Source of the DNA: Bryobacteraceae bacterium
Lineage (GTDB): Bacteria; Acidobacteriota; Terriglobia; Bryobacterales; Bryobacteraceae
Direction of reading: 5' to 3'
Length of the DNA stretch: 64,000 nucleotides
NCBI GenBank assembly: GCA_026002875.1
Contig: BPGE01000001.1
Coordinates: 4,278,001 to 4,342,000, forward strand
The translations under genes were made by a program, and so were the position numbers. The notes beneath the pieces are model-generated. The model had not been told where the DNA came from. It was given only the letters and a program-made list of their open reading frames with translations, and did no database searches. Numbering within the stretch: the stretch's first letter is position 1; each line of letters starts with the position of its first letter. Positions 44,950-52,833 of the stretch are shown in pieces.

Positions 44950-47180
44950 AGCTCTCCCCCCGCTGTCTCGCTCTCGTCTCCGGCGCCGCGCTGCTCTGTT
45001 CCGCGGGCAGCTCCAGCGTCTGGGAGAGCAACACGTACAACGACTTCCTCAAGGGCCGCTTCCTCGGCGTCTCGCTCACGCGCGACGGCAAGCTCACGCT
45101 CGCCCCCCGGCTCGAGACGGCCGCCGAAACCGGCGAAGCCGGCGTCTGGAGCCTGGTGGTGGCCCCCGGCGGCACGGTCTATTTCTCCACGGGGCACCGC
45201 GGCCGCGTCTACCAGATGAAACCGGGCGACAAACCCGCCGTCCTGTGGTCCGCTCCGCAGCCGGAAGTGTTCGCGCTCGCCGTGGATGCGCGCGGCGTTG
45301 TCTATGCAGGATCTTCCCCCGACGGCAAGATCTGGAAAATCGAGAACGGCAAGGCCGCTGAATTCTTCGACCCCGGCGAGAAATACATCTGGGCGCTCGC
45401 CGCCGCTCCGGATGGCTCGCTCTTCGCGGGCACGGGCCAGAACGGCCGCATCTGGCGCGTCTCCCCGAACGGCCAGGGCGAAATCTGGTACGAAACCGGC
45501 CAGACCCACGTCATGGCCCTCGCCTTCGACGCGAAAGGCCGGCTGCTCGCCGGCACCGAGCCCAACGGCATCCTCTATCGCATCGAGGGCAGGAACCGCG
45601 CCTTTGTCCTCTACGATTCCAGCCTTCCCGAGATCCGCTCCATCGTCCCCGCTCCTGACGGCTCCGTCTACGTGGCCGCCATGGGCGGCGCGTACGCCCG
45701 CCGCCAGGCGCAGACCGCCAGCTCCGCCGCCGCGTCGCAGTCCGCCGGCATCGTCACCACCACCATCACCGTCTCTGCCGATGCCGACGCCGCACAGCGC
45801 GGCATCGACCTCCAGCCGAAGCCGGAGCAGCCCAAACCTGCCGCGGCGGCGCCGGAAACTCCCCCGCCGGCCCCGGCCATCGACCTCAGCGCCGAAAAGT
45901 CCGCTCTGTATCGCATCCATCCCGACAACCTCGTCGAAAGCCTCTGGTCGAGCCGCGAAGAGAACGTCTACGACCTGATCGTCCGCGGCAACGACCTGTA
46001 TTTCTCCACGGACTCCCACGGCCGCATCTACCGGCTCTCGCCCGATCTCAAGGCCGCTCTGCTCGTCGAAACCCGCGAGGGCGAAACCACCCGCCTCGCT
46101 GAGTCTGCCGGATCCATCTACGCCGCCACCAGCAACCAGGGCAAGCTGTACCGGCTCAACGGCGCCGAGGCGCAGACCGGCATCTACGAGTCCCCGGTGC
46201 ACGACGCCGGCAACGCCGCCCGCTGGGGCCGCCTCGAGTGGCGCGCCGAGCTGAATTCCGGCAAACTCTCTTTCCGCACCCGTTCTGGCAACTCCGCCCG
46301 CCCGGACCCGACCTGGAGCGACTGGTCCGAACCCATCTCCGACCCGGCGCGCAACGCCATCTCCAGCCCCAATGCGCGCTACATCCAGTGGCGCGTCGAA
46401 ATCTCCCCCGGCAACGGTCCCGCCCCCGTCATCGATTCCGTGGCCGTCAGCTATCAGCCGCAGAACGGCCGCCCTGTCGTCCGCAGCATCCAGGTGACGC
46501 CGCAGTGGGCCGCCGCCCAGCCCAAGCCTACCGCGCCCGCCCAGCAGTCTTCGGTCGCCTATTCGATTACCGTCACCGACACCGGCGACACCGGCCAGTC
46601 CACCAGCAGCGGCACGCCCACGCAGACCGTCAGCCGCACCGGCATGCAGCAGCTCTACCTCTCCTGGCAGGCCGACGATCCCGACGGCGACACGCTCATC
46701 TACACGCTTTACTACCGCGGCGAAGAGGAACGGGAGTGGAAGCTGCTCAAGGCCGACCTCCGCGAAAACACCTTCCAGCAGGACGGCGAGGTCTTCGCCG
46801 ACGGCCGCTACTTTTTCCGCGTCGTCGCCTCGGACCGGCTCGCCAACAGCCCCCAGGCCGCCCGCGAGTCCGATCTCGTCAGCCCGCCGGTCCTCATCGA
46901 CCAGACACCGCCGCGCGTCCGCATCCTCGAGCCCAGCCGCCAGGGTCAGGAGTGGGTTCTGGAAGTGCGCGTCGAGGACGCCGCCTCCGCGATCCGCCGC
47001 GCCGAATACTCCGTCAACGCCGGCCCGTGGACCGTCCTCGAAGCCGCCGACGGCATCACCGACAGCCGCGAAGAGGCGTTCTCCCTCCGCCTGCCTGTGG
47101 AAGGCGGCGAGCGCTCCGTTGTCGTCCGCGCCTTCGACGCCGCCGGCAATCCGGGGCTGGCCCGCGTCGTGCTCCGCTGA
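44946..47180 (+). CDS. Exported beta-propeller protein with C-terminal Ig/Fn3-like region
   Basis: A 744-residue protein with a signal peptide ending near CSAGSSS. From about residue 50 to 400, repeated blades end in short motifs such as VYFSTGHRGRVYQM, VYAGSSPDGKIWKI, LFAGTGQNGRIWRV, LLAGTEPNGILYRI and LYFSTDSHGRIYRL. A low-complexity Ala/Pro linker interrupts the propeller at about 255-320. The C-terminal 300 residues have Fn3/Ig-like strands (LYLSWQADDPDGDTLIYTLYYRG). It probably binds a partner in the periplasm. ATGA coupling to the S55 peptidase suggests they act together; the S55 protein could process it. Confidence 0.75.
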   Translation: MKLSPRCLALVSGAALLCSAGSSSVWESNTYNDFLKGRFLGVSLTRDGKLTLAPRLETAAETGEAGVWSLVVAPGGTVYFSTGHRGRVYQMKPGDKPAVLWSAPQPEVFALAVDARGVVYAGSSPDGKIWKIENGKAAEFFDPGEKYIWALAAAPDGSLFAGTGQNGRIWRVSPNGQGEIWYETGQTHVMALAFDAKGRLLAGTEPNGILYRIEGRNRAFVLYDSSLPEIRSIVPAPDGSVYVAAMGGAYARRQAQTASSAAASQSAGIVTTTITVSADADAAQRGIDLQPKPEQPKPAAAAPETPPPAPAIDLSAEKSALYRIHPDNLVESLWSSREENVYDLIVRGNDLYFSTDSHGRIYRLSPDLKAALLVETREGETTRLAESAGSIYAATSNQGKLYRLNGAEAQTGIYESPVHDAGNAARWGRLEWRAELNSGKLSFRTRSGNSARPDPTWSDWSEPISDPARNAISSPNARYIQWRVEISPGNGPAPVIDSVAVSYQPQNGRPVVRSIQVTPQWAAAQPKPTAPAQQSSVAYSITVTDTGDTGQSTSSGTPTQTVSRTGMQQLYLSWQADDPDGDTLIYTLYYRGEEEREWKLLKADLRENTFQQDGEVFADGRYFFRVVASDRLANSPQAARESDLVSPPVLIDQTPPRVRILEPSRQGQEWVLEVRVEDAASAIRRAEYSVNAGPWTVLEAADGITDSREEAFSLRLPVEGGERSVVVRAFDAAGNPGLARVVLR

Positions 47181-47255
47181 TTCCGCTCCGCTCTGTGACT
47201 CCAGTCATGGAACAGGACGCCGCTCTCCTTTACTCTGGCCCGTGAGGAGAATCGT

Positions 47256-48512
47256 TTGAGCGAAATCATCGACAACCGCGCGCAGCGCGTCCGCCAGCTG
47301 AAAACCATCATCCAGCGGCTGCACCAGGGCGAAGCGCCCGAGACCGTCAAAGACCAGCTCCGCACCATCGTCCGCGAGACCGATTATTCGGAAATCGTCG
47401 CCATGGAGCAGGAGCTCATGGCCGAGGGCATGCCCGCCGAAGAGATCATGTCCATGTGCGACCTGCACTCGCAGCTCACGCGCGAAGTGCTCGTCCAGCT
47501 CCCCGCCCGCACCGTGCCTCCCGGCCATCCTGTTGACACGATGCGGCGCGAAAACCAGGCCCTGCGCGAAACCCTGACCCGCATGCGCCAGGCCATGGAG
47601 GCGATCCTCGCCCTCGACGACGAAGCGCAGCTCGCCCCGCACCTGATGGCGTGGCGCCAGTGCGCCAACGAGCTGATGGACGTCGAAAAGCATTACCAGC
47701 GCAAGGAGCACCTCTTCTTCTCGCGGCTCGAAAGCCACGGCATCACCGGCCCCTCGAAGGTCATGTGGGGCAAGGACGACGAAGTCCGCGCCATGCTCAG
47801 GAGCCTGCAGCAGGCCCTCTCCGCGCAGGACGCCGTGCTGGCGGATTTCAAGCTCGCCGTCTGCACCATCGGCGCCAGCGTCACCGCGGCCGTCGAAGAG
47901 ATGATCCACAAGGAAGAGAACATCCTGCTGCCGCTTTGCCTCGATGTCTTCACGGAAGACGACTGGGCGCAGATCTGGGCCGATTCGCCCAGCTACGGCT
48001 GGTGCCTGGTCGAGCCGCGCGACGGCTACACGCCCCCCGAAAGCGTCCTCCGCGAGGGTATCCGACTCCGGAGCGAAGAGGCCGTGCAACTGCCCACCGG
48101 CAGCCTGACTCTCCAGCAGCTCCTCGCCATCTTCCGCACGCTGCCCGTGGATCTCACGTTCGTCGACGCCGACGACCGCGTGGCCTTCTACAGCGAAGGC
48201 CCGGACCGCATCTTCGCCCGCTCCCGCGCCATCCTCGGCCGCAAGGTCCAGCACTGCCACCCGCCCCGCAGCGTCCACGTCGTCGATCAGATCCTCGATG
48301 ACTTCCGCTCCGGACGTCACAGCGTCGCCGAGTTCTGGATCCCCTTCCACGGACGCTTCGTACACATCCGTTACTTCGCCGTCCGCGATGACCAGGGCCG
48401 GTACCTCGGCACCCTTGAAGTCACCCAGGACGTCACCCGCATCCGCGCGCTCGAAGGCGAGCGCCGCCTGCTTCAGTACGACGAACCCGCCACGGAAGGA
48501 GCCGCCCGATGA
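47256..48512 (+). CDS. DUF438-hemerythrin-PAS protein
   Basis: A 418-residue cytoplasmic protein starting at TTG 47256, supported by a GAGGAG site 7 nt upstream. Residues about 1-85 match DUF438 (QLKTIIQRLHQGE, MEQELMAEGM). About 130-260 form an HHE hemerythrin-like bundle with candidate iron ligands (VEKHYQRKEHLFF, MIHKEENILLPL). About 290-415 are a PAS domain (LTFVDADDRVAFYSEG, GTLEVTQDVTRI). Such proteins pair with DUF1858 proteins and are thought to sense or handle oxygen, NO or metal. Here the DUF1858 gene follows with an ATGA overlap. Confidence 0.87.
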   Translation: MSEIIDNRAQRVRQLKTIIQRLHQGEAPETVKDQLRTIVRETDYSEIVAMEQELMAEGMPAEEIMSMCDLHSQLTREVLVQLPARTVPPGHPVDTMRRENQALRETLTRMRQAMEAILALDDEAQLAPHLMAWRQCANELMDVEKHYQRKEHLFFSRLESHGITGPSKVMWGKDDEVRAMLRSLQQALSAQDAVLADFKLAVCTIGASVTAAVEEMIHKEENILLPLCLDVFTEDDWAQIWADSPSYGWCLVEPRDGYTPPESVLREGIRLRSEEAVQLPTGSLTLQQLLAIFRTLPVDLTFVDADDRVAFYSEGPDRIFARSRAILGRKVQHCHPPRSVHVVDQILDDFRSGRHSVAEFWIPFHGRFVHIRYFAVRDDQGRYLGTLEVTQDVTRIRALEGERRLLQYDEPATEGAAR

Positions 48513-49063
48513 ATCTCCGCATTCAGCCCGAAACCCGCCTGTCCGTCCTGCTCGCCGCCCATCCGGAGCTCGAGCCGCGCCTGATGACCGCGCTGCCCGC
48601 CTTCGCCACTGTGCGCAGCGAAGCCATGCGCCGCAGCCTGCTGGAGGGCACGACTCTCGAACAGGCCGCGCGTCTCGCCGGTCTGCCGGCGCCCGAGTTT
48701 GTTGCCACGGTGCGATCCTGGGCCGGCGAGGAAGAGCAGGAAGCCGCCTGCGGCCCCGGCGGCCACGTCCCCCTTCCACCGGCGCCCCGGCCGGACTGGG
48801 CGGCGCAGTTCACGCCCCGTTTCCGCGTCGACGCCGACGGGATGCTCGCCACGGGCGTTCATCCCGCCGGCAAGGTCAGAGAGTGCGCCTCTCTGCTCGG
48901 CCCTGACGAAATGGTGGTCTTGTCGAGCAGCTTCTGCCCCTCGCCGCTGATCCAGATGATGCGCCAGGCCGGCTTCGAGGCCTGGACCGGCGAAATCGCC
49001 CCCGGCCGCTGGGAGTCCTGCTTCCGACGCGCCGCCGCCTCAGACGGGTTCACAGGCTCTTGA
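48509..49063 (+). CDS. DUF1858/DUF2249-type protein
   Basis: A 184-residue protein in two parts. Residues about 1-70 are a DUF1858 helical domain (NLRIQPETRLSVLLAAHPEL, TLEQAARLAGL) and about 95-175 a TusA/DUF2249-like fold (KVRECASLLGPDEMVVLSSSFCPSPLIQMM). A Cys sits at CPSPLI and another near the end (ESCFRR). It is translationally coupled to the DUF438 protein and probably its partner in a redox or NO-related response. Its 3' end overlaps the convergent Rpe-like gene by 14 nt. Confidence 0.82.
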   Translation: MNLRIQPETRLSVLLAAHPELEPRLMTALPAFATVRSEAMRRSLLEGTTLEQAARLAGLPAPEFVATVRSWAGEEEQEAACGPGGHVPLPPAPRPDWAAQFTPRFRVDADGMLATGVHPAGKVRECASLLGPDEMVVLSSSFCPSPLIQMMRQAGFEAWTGEIAPGRWESCFRRAAASDGFTGS

Positions 49064-49712
49064 GCCACTCGTGGACGGCCGCCGGATCCTCCGCGCTGCA
49101 CAGCAGCGAGCCCGGTACGATGCCCTGCGCCCCGGAGGCGCGCAGCAGCGGAACCGTCTCCTGCCGGATCCCGCCATCGGCCAGCAGCAGAACTTTCGTG
49201 CCCTCCAGATACGCGGACGCCTCGGCCATCCGGTCGCAGGCGCGCTCGTCCAGCCCACACCCCTTGACGCCGGAAGGGGTGCCCATCAGCACGACATGCT
49301 GCACGCGCTGCCGCAGCCCCCGCACGAGCTCGACCGGCGTCTCCAGCTCCAGGCTGACGCCTGCCCGGCAGCCCCGCCCCTGCGCCCATTCGAGGACCTG
49401 CCAGACGCGCTTGCCCGTCTCCAGCGGCACCGTCAGCCAGTCCGCCCCGGCATCCACAAACAGCGGCGCCAGATCCATGGGGCGCGTGGCGAACAGGTGG
49501 ACGTGCAGCGGCCTGGACGTGATCTGGCGGATCCGCGCCACCAGGTCGGGGAAGAACAGCAGGTTCCTCACCGCGTGCCCGTCGGCTGCGTCCAGATGGA
49601 AGGAGTCGGCGAACGGCTCCAGGCGCCGGATGTCGCGCTCCAGGTTCGCGAGATCGGCCGACCAGAGGCTGACATCCAGCCAGAGCGGCCCAGCGAGCGG
49701 ATCGAGCTTCAC
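49050..49712 (-). CDS. Ribulose-phosphate 3-epimerase-like protein
   Basis: A 220-residue TIM-barrel protein of the Rpe superfamily. FHLDAADGHAVRNLLFFPD replaces the canonical HxDVMDGHFVPN strand but keeps the two Asp, HVHLFATRP supplies a His, and LLLADGGIRQET the last Asp. The usual N-terminal PSIL strand is altered (LWLDVSLWSADLANL). Sequence-level activity as D-ribulose-5-phosphate 3-epimerase is plausible but uncertain; allulose-6-phosphate or unknown substrates are alternatives. It is divergent from the parvulin gene. Confidence 0.75.
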   Translation of the reverse strand: MKLDPLAGPLWLDVSLWSADLANLERDIRRLEPFADSFHLDAADGHAVRNLLFFPDLVARIRQITSRPLHVHLFATRPMDLAPLFVDAGADWLTVPLETGKRVWQVLEWAQGRGCRAGVSLELETPVELVRGLRQRVQHVVLMGTPSGVKGCGLDERACDRMAEASAYLEGTKVLLLADGGIRQETVPLLRASGAQGIVPGSLLCSAEDPAAVHEWLKSL

Positions 49713-49781
49713 GACCGCCTCCGGGCGCTTGGCTGCGCCGGGCTGATGCTGAAAACGCGCATGCTATCTTGAGGATAGACA

Positions 49782-50678
49782 ATGATTCACCCCCTCCGTC
49801 CGTACCCCGCTGTTCTCGCCTTTGCCGCCATCTTTGCCGCCGCGGCGCAGGTTCCTGCGCCCGCTGACGATCCTGTCGTCGTCGTGCTGGACGGGAAGGA
49901 GTGGCGGAGAAACGAACTCGAGTCGATGATCCGCTCCCTGCCCCCGGATGTCGCCCGGAACTTCTTTCTGAACAAGGAAGCGTTTCTCCGGCAGTACGGC
50001 CTGGTCACTCGGCTGGCGCAGCTTGCCGAAGAGCGGAAAGTGCCCGAGCAGGAGCCCCACAAGACCCGTCTCGCTTACAACCGCATGGTGTACCTGGCCC
50101 AGGCGATGACGGAACTGGCGGCGCTGGAAATCATCGTGAAGCCGGAGGAGCAGGAGAAGTACTTCGCTGAGCACAAGGACGAGTTCTCCCGCGCGCACGT
50201 GAAGGTGATTTACATCAGCTTCAACGATAATCCCCTGCCCTCGCGCGATCCGAAAGCGAAGCGCCCGCGCACGAGCGCCGAGGCCGAAAAGCTGGCCCGC
50301 GAGCTGACGGCCAAAGCGCGGGCCGGGGCCGATTTTGCCGAGCTCGCGCGCAAGTTCTCCGACGACGAAGAGACGCGTGAAAAAGGCGGCGACTACCGGC
50401 CTCTGCAGCCCTATGACAAGAGCCTGCCCCCCGAGATCCGCACCGCCATCTTCTCTCTGCGCCCCGGACAGGTCTCCGACCCCGTGCGGCAGTCCGGGGG
50501 CTTCTGGATTTTCCGCCTGACGGATTTCGTCACGCCTCCTCTGGACGACGTGCGCAACGAAGTCTACGAAGCCGTGCGCGAGGCCAGATTCCGGGAATGG
50601 ATCGAAGGCATTCAGAAGAGCGTGCAGCTGGAAGCGCGGGATCCGCAATACCTGCAGTCCGGCTCGCCGAAGCCATAG
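49782..50678 (+). CDS. Exported parvulin-type peptidyl-prolyl isomerase
   Basis: A 298-residue SurA/PrsA-like foldase with a signal peptide (PAVLAFAAIFAAAAQ). An N-terminal helical chaperone-like segment is followed by the parvulin core at about 140-255: VKVIYISFN, FAELARKFSDDEETREKGGDY, the LQPYDKSLPPEI loop, IFSLRPGQVSDPV and GFWIFRLTDF. It assists folding of periplasmic or outer-membrane proteins. A GAGGAT site lies 5 nt before ATG 49782 and a TATCTT -10-like box just upstream. It is the first of four genes, including two thiol-redox proteins. Confidence 0.88.
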   Translation: MIHPLRPYPAVLAFAAIFAAAAQVPAPADDPVVVVLDGKEWRRNELESMIRSLPPDVARNFFLNKEAFLRQYGLVTRLAQLAEERKVPEQEPHKTRLAYNRMVYLAQAMTELAALEIIVKPEEQEKYFAEHKDEFSRAHVKVIYISFNDNPLPSRDPKAKRPRTSAEAEKLARELTAKARAGADFAELARKFSDDEETREKGGDYRPLQPYDKSLPPEIRTAIFSLRPGQVSDPVRQSGGFWIFRLTDFVTPPLDDVRNEVYEAVREARFREWIEGIQKSVQLEARDPQYLQSGSPKP

Positions 50679-50680
50679 GC

Positions 50681-51217
50681 GTGCGGACGCGCGAGCCAGT
50701 GCGCTTCGAGGGAGCGCCCGTGCGCGTGGAGTGGGCAAACGACCTCCGCGCCTGGCGCGGCAGGCTCCGCTTCGGCCCCGGGCCGGGCGAGGAGGTTCAC
50801 GCGGCCAGCTTCCTTCGCGAGCGGCGGATGGTGCTGGATGAAGCGCTGAGGCACGATCCCGGCGAACTGTCCCGGATCGCCCTCCACGAGCTGTTTCACT
50901 TCGTCTGGGTCCGGCTGGGCAATCCGGTCCGGCGGCAGTGGGAGGAACTGTTGCGGGAGCAGGTGCGGCAGGGAGCGGCAGGCGAGCTCGGCTGGTCCGC
51001 CGAACAGCGGCTGCGCGCGCTGCGTCCATTCGATGTAGCCGGCGGGACGCGCCGCTGGCGCGAATACGTCTGCGAAAGCTTCTGCGACGGCGCCGCCTCG
51101 GCTTTCGGCATTCTCCAGTCTCATGACGAGTTCAGCCTCGAACCCCGGCTGCGGCGGCGGCGCCTCCGCTGGTTTGCCGATTTCAGGCGTCACCGCGGAG
51201 GGGTGTTCCCCATCTAA
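50681..51217 (+). CDS. Small putative zinc metalloprotein (HExxH)
   Basis: A 178-residue protein from GTG 50681, 2 nt after the parvulin stop. It contains IALHELFHFVW, a perfect HExxH (H69, E70, H73). A later WREYVCESFCDGAA segment (about 130-145) could supply the third ligand as a gluzincin-type Glu. No signal peptide is seen. It matches no family I can name; it could be a peptidase or a non-catalytic zinc protein. The operon position is between a foldase and a TlpA-like protein. Confidence 0.72.
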   Translation: MRTREPVRFEGAPVRVEWANDLRAWRGRLRFGPGPGEEVHAASFLRERRMVLDEALRHDPGELSRIALHELFHFVWVRLGNPVRRQWEELLREQVRQGAAGELGWSAEQRLRALRPFDVAGGTRRWREYVCESFCDGAASAFGILQSHDEFSLEPRLRRRRLRWFADFRRHRGGVFPI

Positions 51218-51251
51218 CCTGATAGAATCCCCGATAGGATCTTCCCCAGGA

Positions 51252-51788
51252 ATGCACCGTCTCTTGATGTCCATTGCTTCTCTTGTGCTGGCCTCCAGCC
51301 TTTTGCTGACCGGCTGCGCTTCCCAGATCTCCAAAGGCGAGCCCTCTTCCCGCCGCGGCGCGGACGCGTCCGCCCGCAAGGCTGCGCCGGACTTCGAACT
51401 GAAGGACATGAACGGGAAGACCATCCGCCTGTCCGATTACCGCGGGCAGGTCGTGCTGCTCAACTTCTGGGCCACGTGGTGCGGACCCTGCAAGATCGAG
51501 ATCCCCTGGTTCGTCGAGTTCCAGCGCACCTTCAAAGACCGCGGTTTCACCGTCATCGGCGTCAGCGTGGATGAAGACGGCTGGGAAGCGGTGCGGCCTT
51601 TCCTGGCATCCCGCCAGGTCAACTACCCGGTCGTCATCAGCACGATGGAAGTGGAGCAGAAATACGGCGGCGTGGAAGCTTTGCCTGTTTCTTTCCTCAT
51701 CGACCGCGAGGGACGCATCGCCGGCACTCACGTCGGCCTGGTGACGAAGAAGACCTATGAAGAAGAAATCCGCCAGCTTCTGGATTAG
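51252..51788 (+). CDS. TlpA-like thioredoxin lipoprotein
   Basis: A 178-residue lipoprotein with lipobox LLLTGC (Cys22). It is followed by a disordered linker and a thioredoxin fold of the TlpA/ResA type: APDFELKDMNGKTIRLSDYRG, LNFWATWCGPC with the redox pair Cys77/Cys80, and a cis-Pro in VEALPVSFLIDREG. It should reduce periplasmic disulfides, for example in cytochrome c maturation or rescue of oxidised proteins. A CCAGG segment precedes ATG 51252. It overlaps the DsbD-alpha-like gene by 32 nt. Confidence 0.92.
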   Translation: MHRLLMSIASLVLASSLLLTGCASQISKGEPSSRRGADASARKAAPDFELKDMNGKTIRLSDYRGQVVLLNFWATWCGPCKIEIPWFVEFQRTFKDRGFTVIGVSVDEDGWEAVRPFLASRQVNYPVVISTMEVEQKYGGVEALPVSFLIDREGRIAGTHVGLVTKKTYEEEIRQLLD

Positions 51789-52233
51789 CGCGCTGGCCGC
51801 CCTCGCGCCGCCCCTCTCCGCCCAGGCGCCCCAGATTCTGTCGCTGCAGGAGCCCCAGAAGGTGGTCGTGCCGCGCCAGGGCGAGGTGCAGGTGCCGCTG
51901 AAGCTCAGCATGCGCCCCGGCTATCACGCCAATTCCGACAAACCCTCGGAAGACTACCTCATCCCGCTCCGCCTGGCGTGGGAGTCGAAGGCGCCGCTCG
52001 AACCGGTGGAAATCGTCTATCCGAAGGCGAAGCTCGAGAAATTCGAGTTCACCGAGAAGCCGATCTCCGTCGTCGACGGCGATTTCGAGATCGTCACCCG
52101 CTTCCGCCGGACGCCCAACGCCATGCCCGGTCCGGCTTTCCTCTCCGGCAAGCTCCGCTACCAGGCCTGCAACGAGAAGATGTGCTTCCCGCCACGCACC
52201 ATCGATGTCAAAGTGCCCCTGCTTGTGCAGTAG
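51757..52233 (+). CDS. Exported DsbD N-terminal (alpha) domain protein
   Basis: A 158-residue exported protein (signal ending PPLSAQ). It is the Ig-like alpha domain of DsbD alone: GYHANSDKP, LSGKLRYQACNEKMCFPP with the redox pair C-x4-C (about residues 135 and 140), and TIDVKVPLLV. In DsbD this domain passes electrons from the membrane beta domain to substrates. Here no DsbD/CcdA membrane domain is present, so it may receive electrons from the coupled TlpA protein or an unlinked CcdA. Confidence 0.88.
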   Translation: MKKKSASFWISALAALAPPLSAQAPQILSLQEPQKVVVPRQGEVQVPLKLSMRPGYHANSDKPSEDYLIPLRLAWESKAPLEPVEIVYPKAKLEKFEFTEKPISVVDGDFEIVTRFRRTPNAMPGPAFLSGKLRYQACNEKMCFPPRTIDVKVPLLVQ

Positions 52234-52270
52234 GGGCGGCAGCCTGAGAGCCGGCAGGGAGTCGTTTCCT

Positions 52271-52309
52271 TTGCCGCCATGCGGCAACGGCGCCGGACTC
52301 CGCCGGCGC
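52271..52309. terminator. Double hairpin between convergent genes, possible bidirectional terminator
   Basis: Two hairpins fill the 108-nt gap between dsbD-alpha and the Rid gene: TTGCCGC-CAT-GCGGCAA (7-bp stem, 52271-52287) and a 7-bp GC stem with a 6-nt loop (52290-52309). Neither has a U-tract, so termination is inferred from placement only. Confidence 0.4.
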
Positions 52310-52341
52310 GCCAGCCGTCCCTCAGGCCCCGCTTGCCGCGC

Positions 52342-52833
52342 CTACTCCGCGGCTTCCGGTTTGCGGAAGATGGCGATGGCTTCGATTTCGACGAGCAGCT
52401 CCGGGCGGCACAGGATGGCCTGGATGCCGGTGGAAGCAGGCAGCGGGTCGAGGCCCTGCTCCTGATAAAAGCGCGTGCGCTCCTCGTTGAAGGCCTCGTA
52501 ATCGCGCTCGATGTCGCGCAGGTAGCACGTGGTCCGCACGATGTCCTTCCAGGTAGCGCCTTCGCTTTCGAGCAGACCGGTGATGTTGTGGAATGTGCGG
52601 CGCACCTGCGCACGGAAGTCGCCGATGTGCACGGAGCGGCCGTGTTCGTCGATGGAAGCCGTGCCGCTGATCAGCAGGACGACGATGTTGCCGAATTCGA
52701 GCCGCAGGCCGCGCGAAAACGAGCTGGGCTTGGCGTAGCAATAGGCCTCGTTGAGCACGCGGGGATTCGAAATCGCCTTCTTTTCGATGGAAACGGCCCT
52801 TGCGGCTTCGGCCAGGGCTTCTTCGAGCCTCAT
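52342..52833 (-). CDS. Rid-family protein lacking the signature arginine
   Basis: A 163-residue RidA/YjgF-type trimeric fold: YAKPSSFSRGL, LLISGTASIDEHGRSVHIGDF, FHNITGLLESEGATW, IVRTTCYLRD and LVEIEAIAIFR. Active RidA imine deaminases have Arg in a P-A-R segment; here it is LPASTGIQA, so the deaminase activity is doubtful and it may belong to another Rid subgroup. No signal peptide. It is the last gene of the seven-gene redox operon, overlapping the binding-protein stop by 4 nt. Confidence 0.85.
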   Translation of the reverse strand: MRLEEALAEAARAVSIEKKAISNPRVLNEAYCYAKPSSFSRGLRLEFGNIVVLLISGTASIDEHGRSVHIGDFRAQVRRTFHNITGLLESEGATWKDIVRTTCYLRDIERDYEAFNEERTRFYQEQGLDPLPASTGIQAILCRPELLVEIEAIAIFRKPEAAE

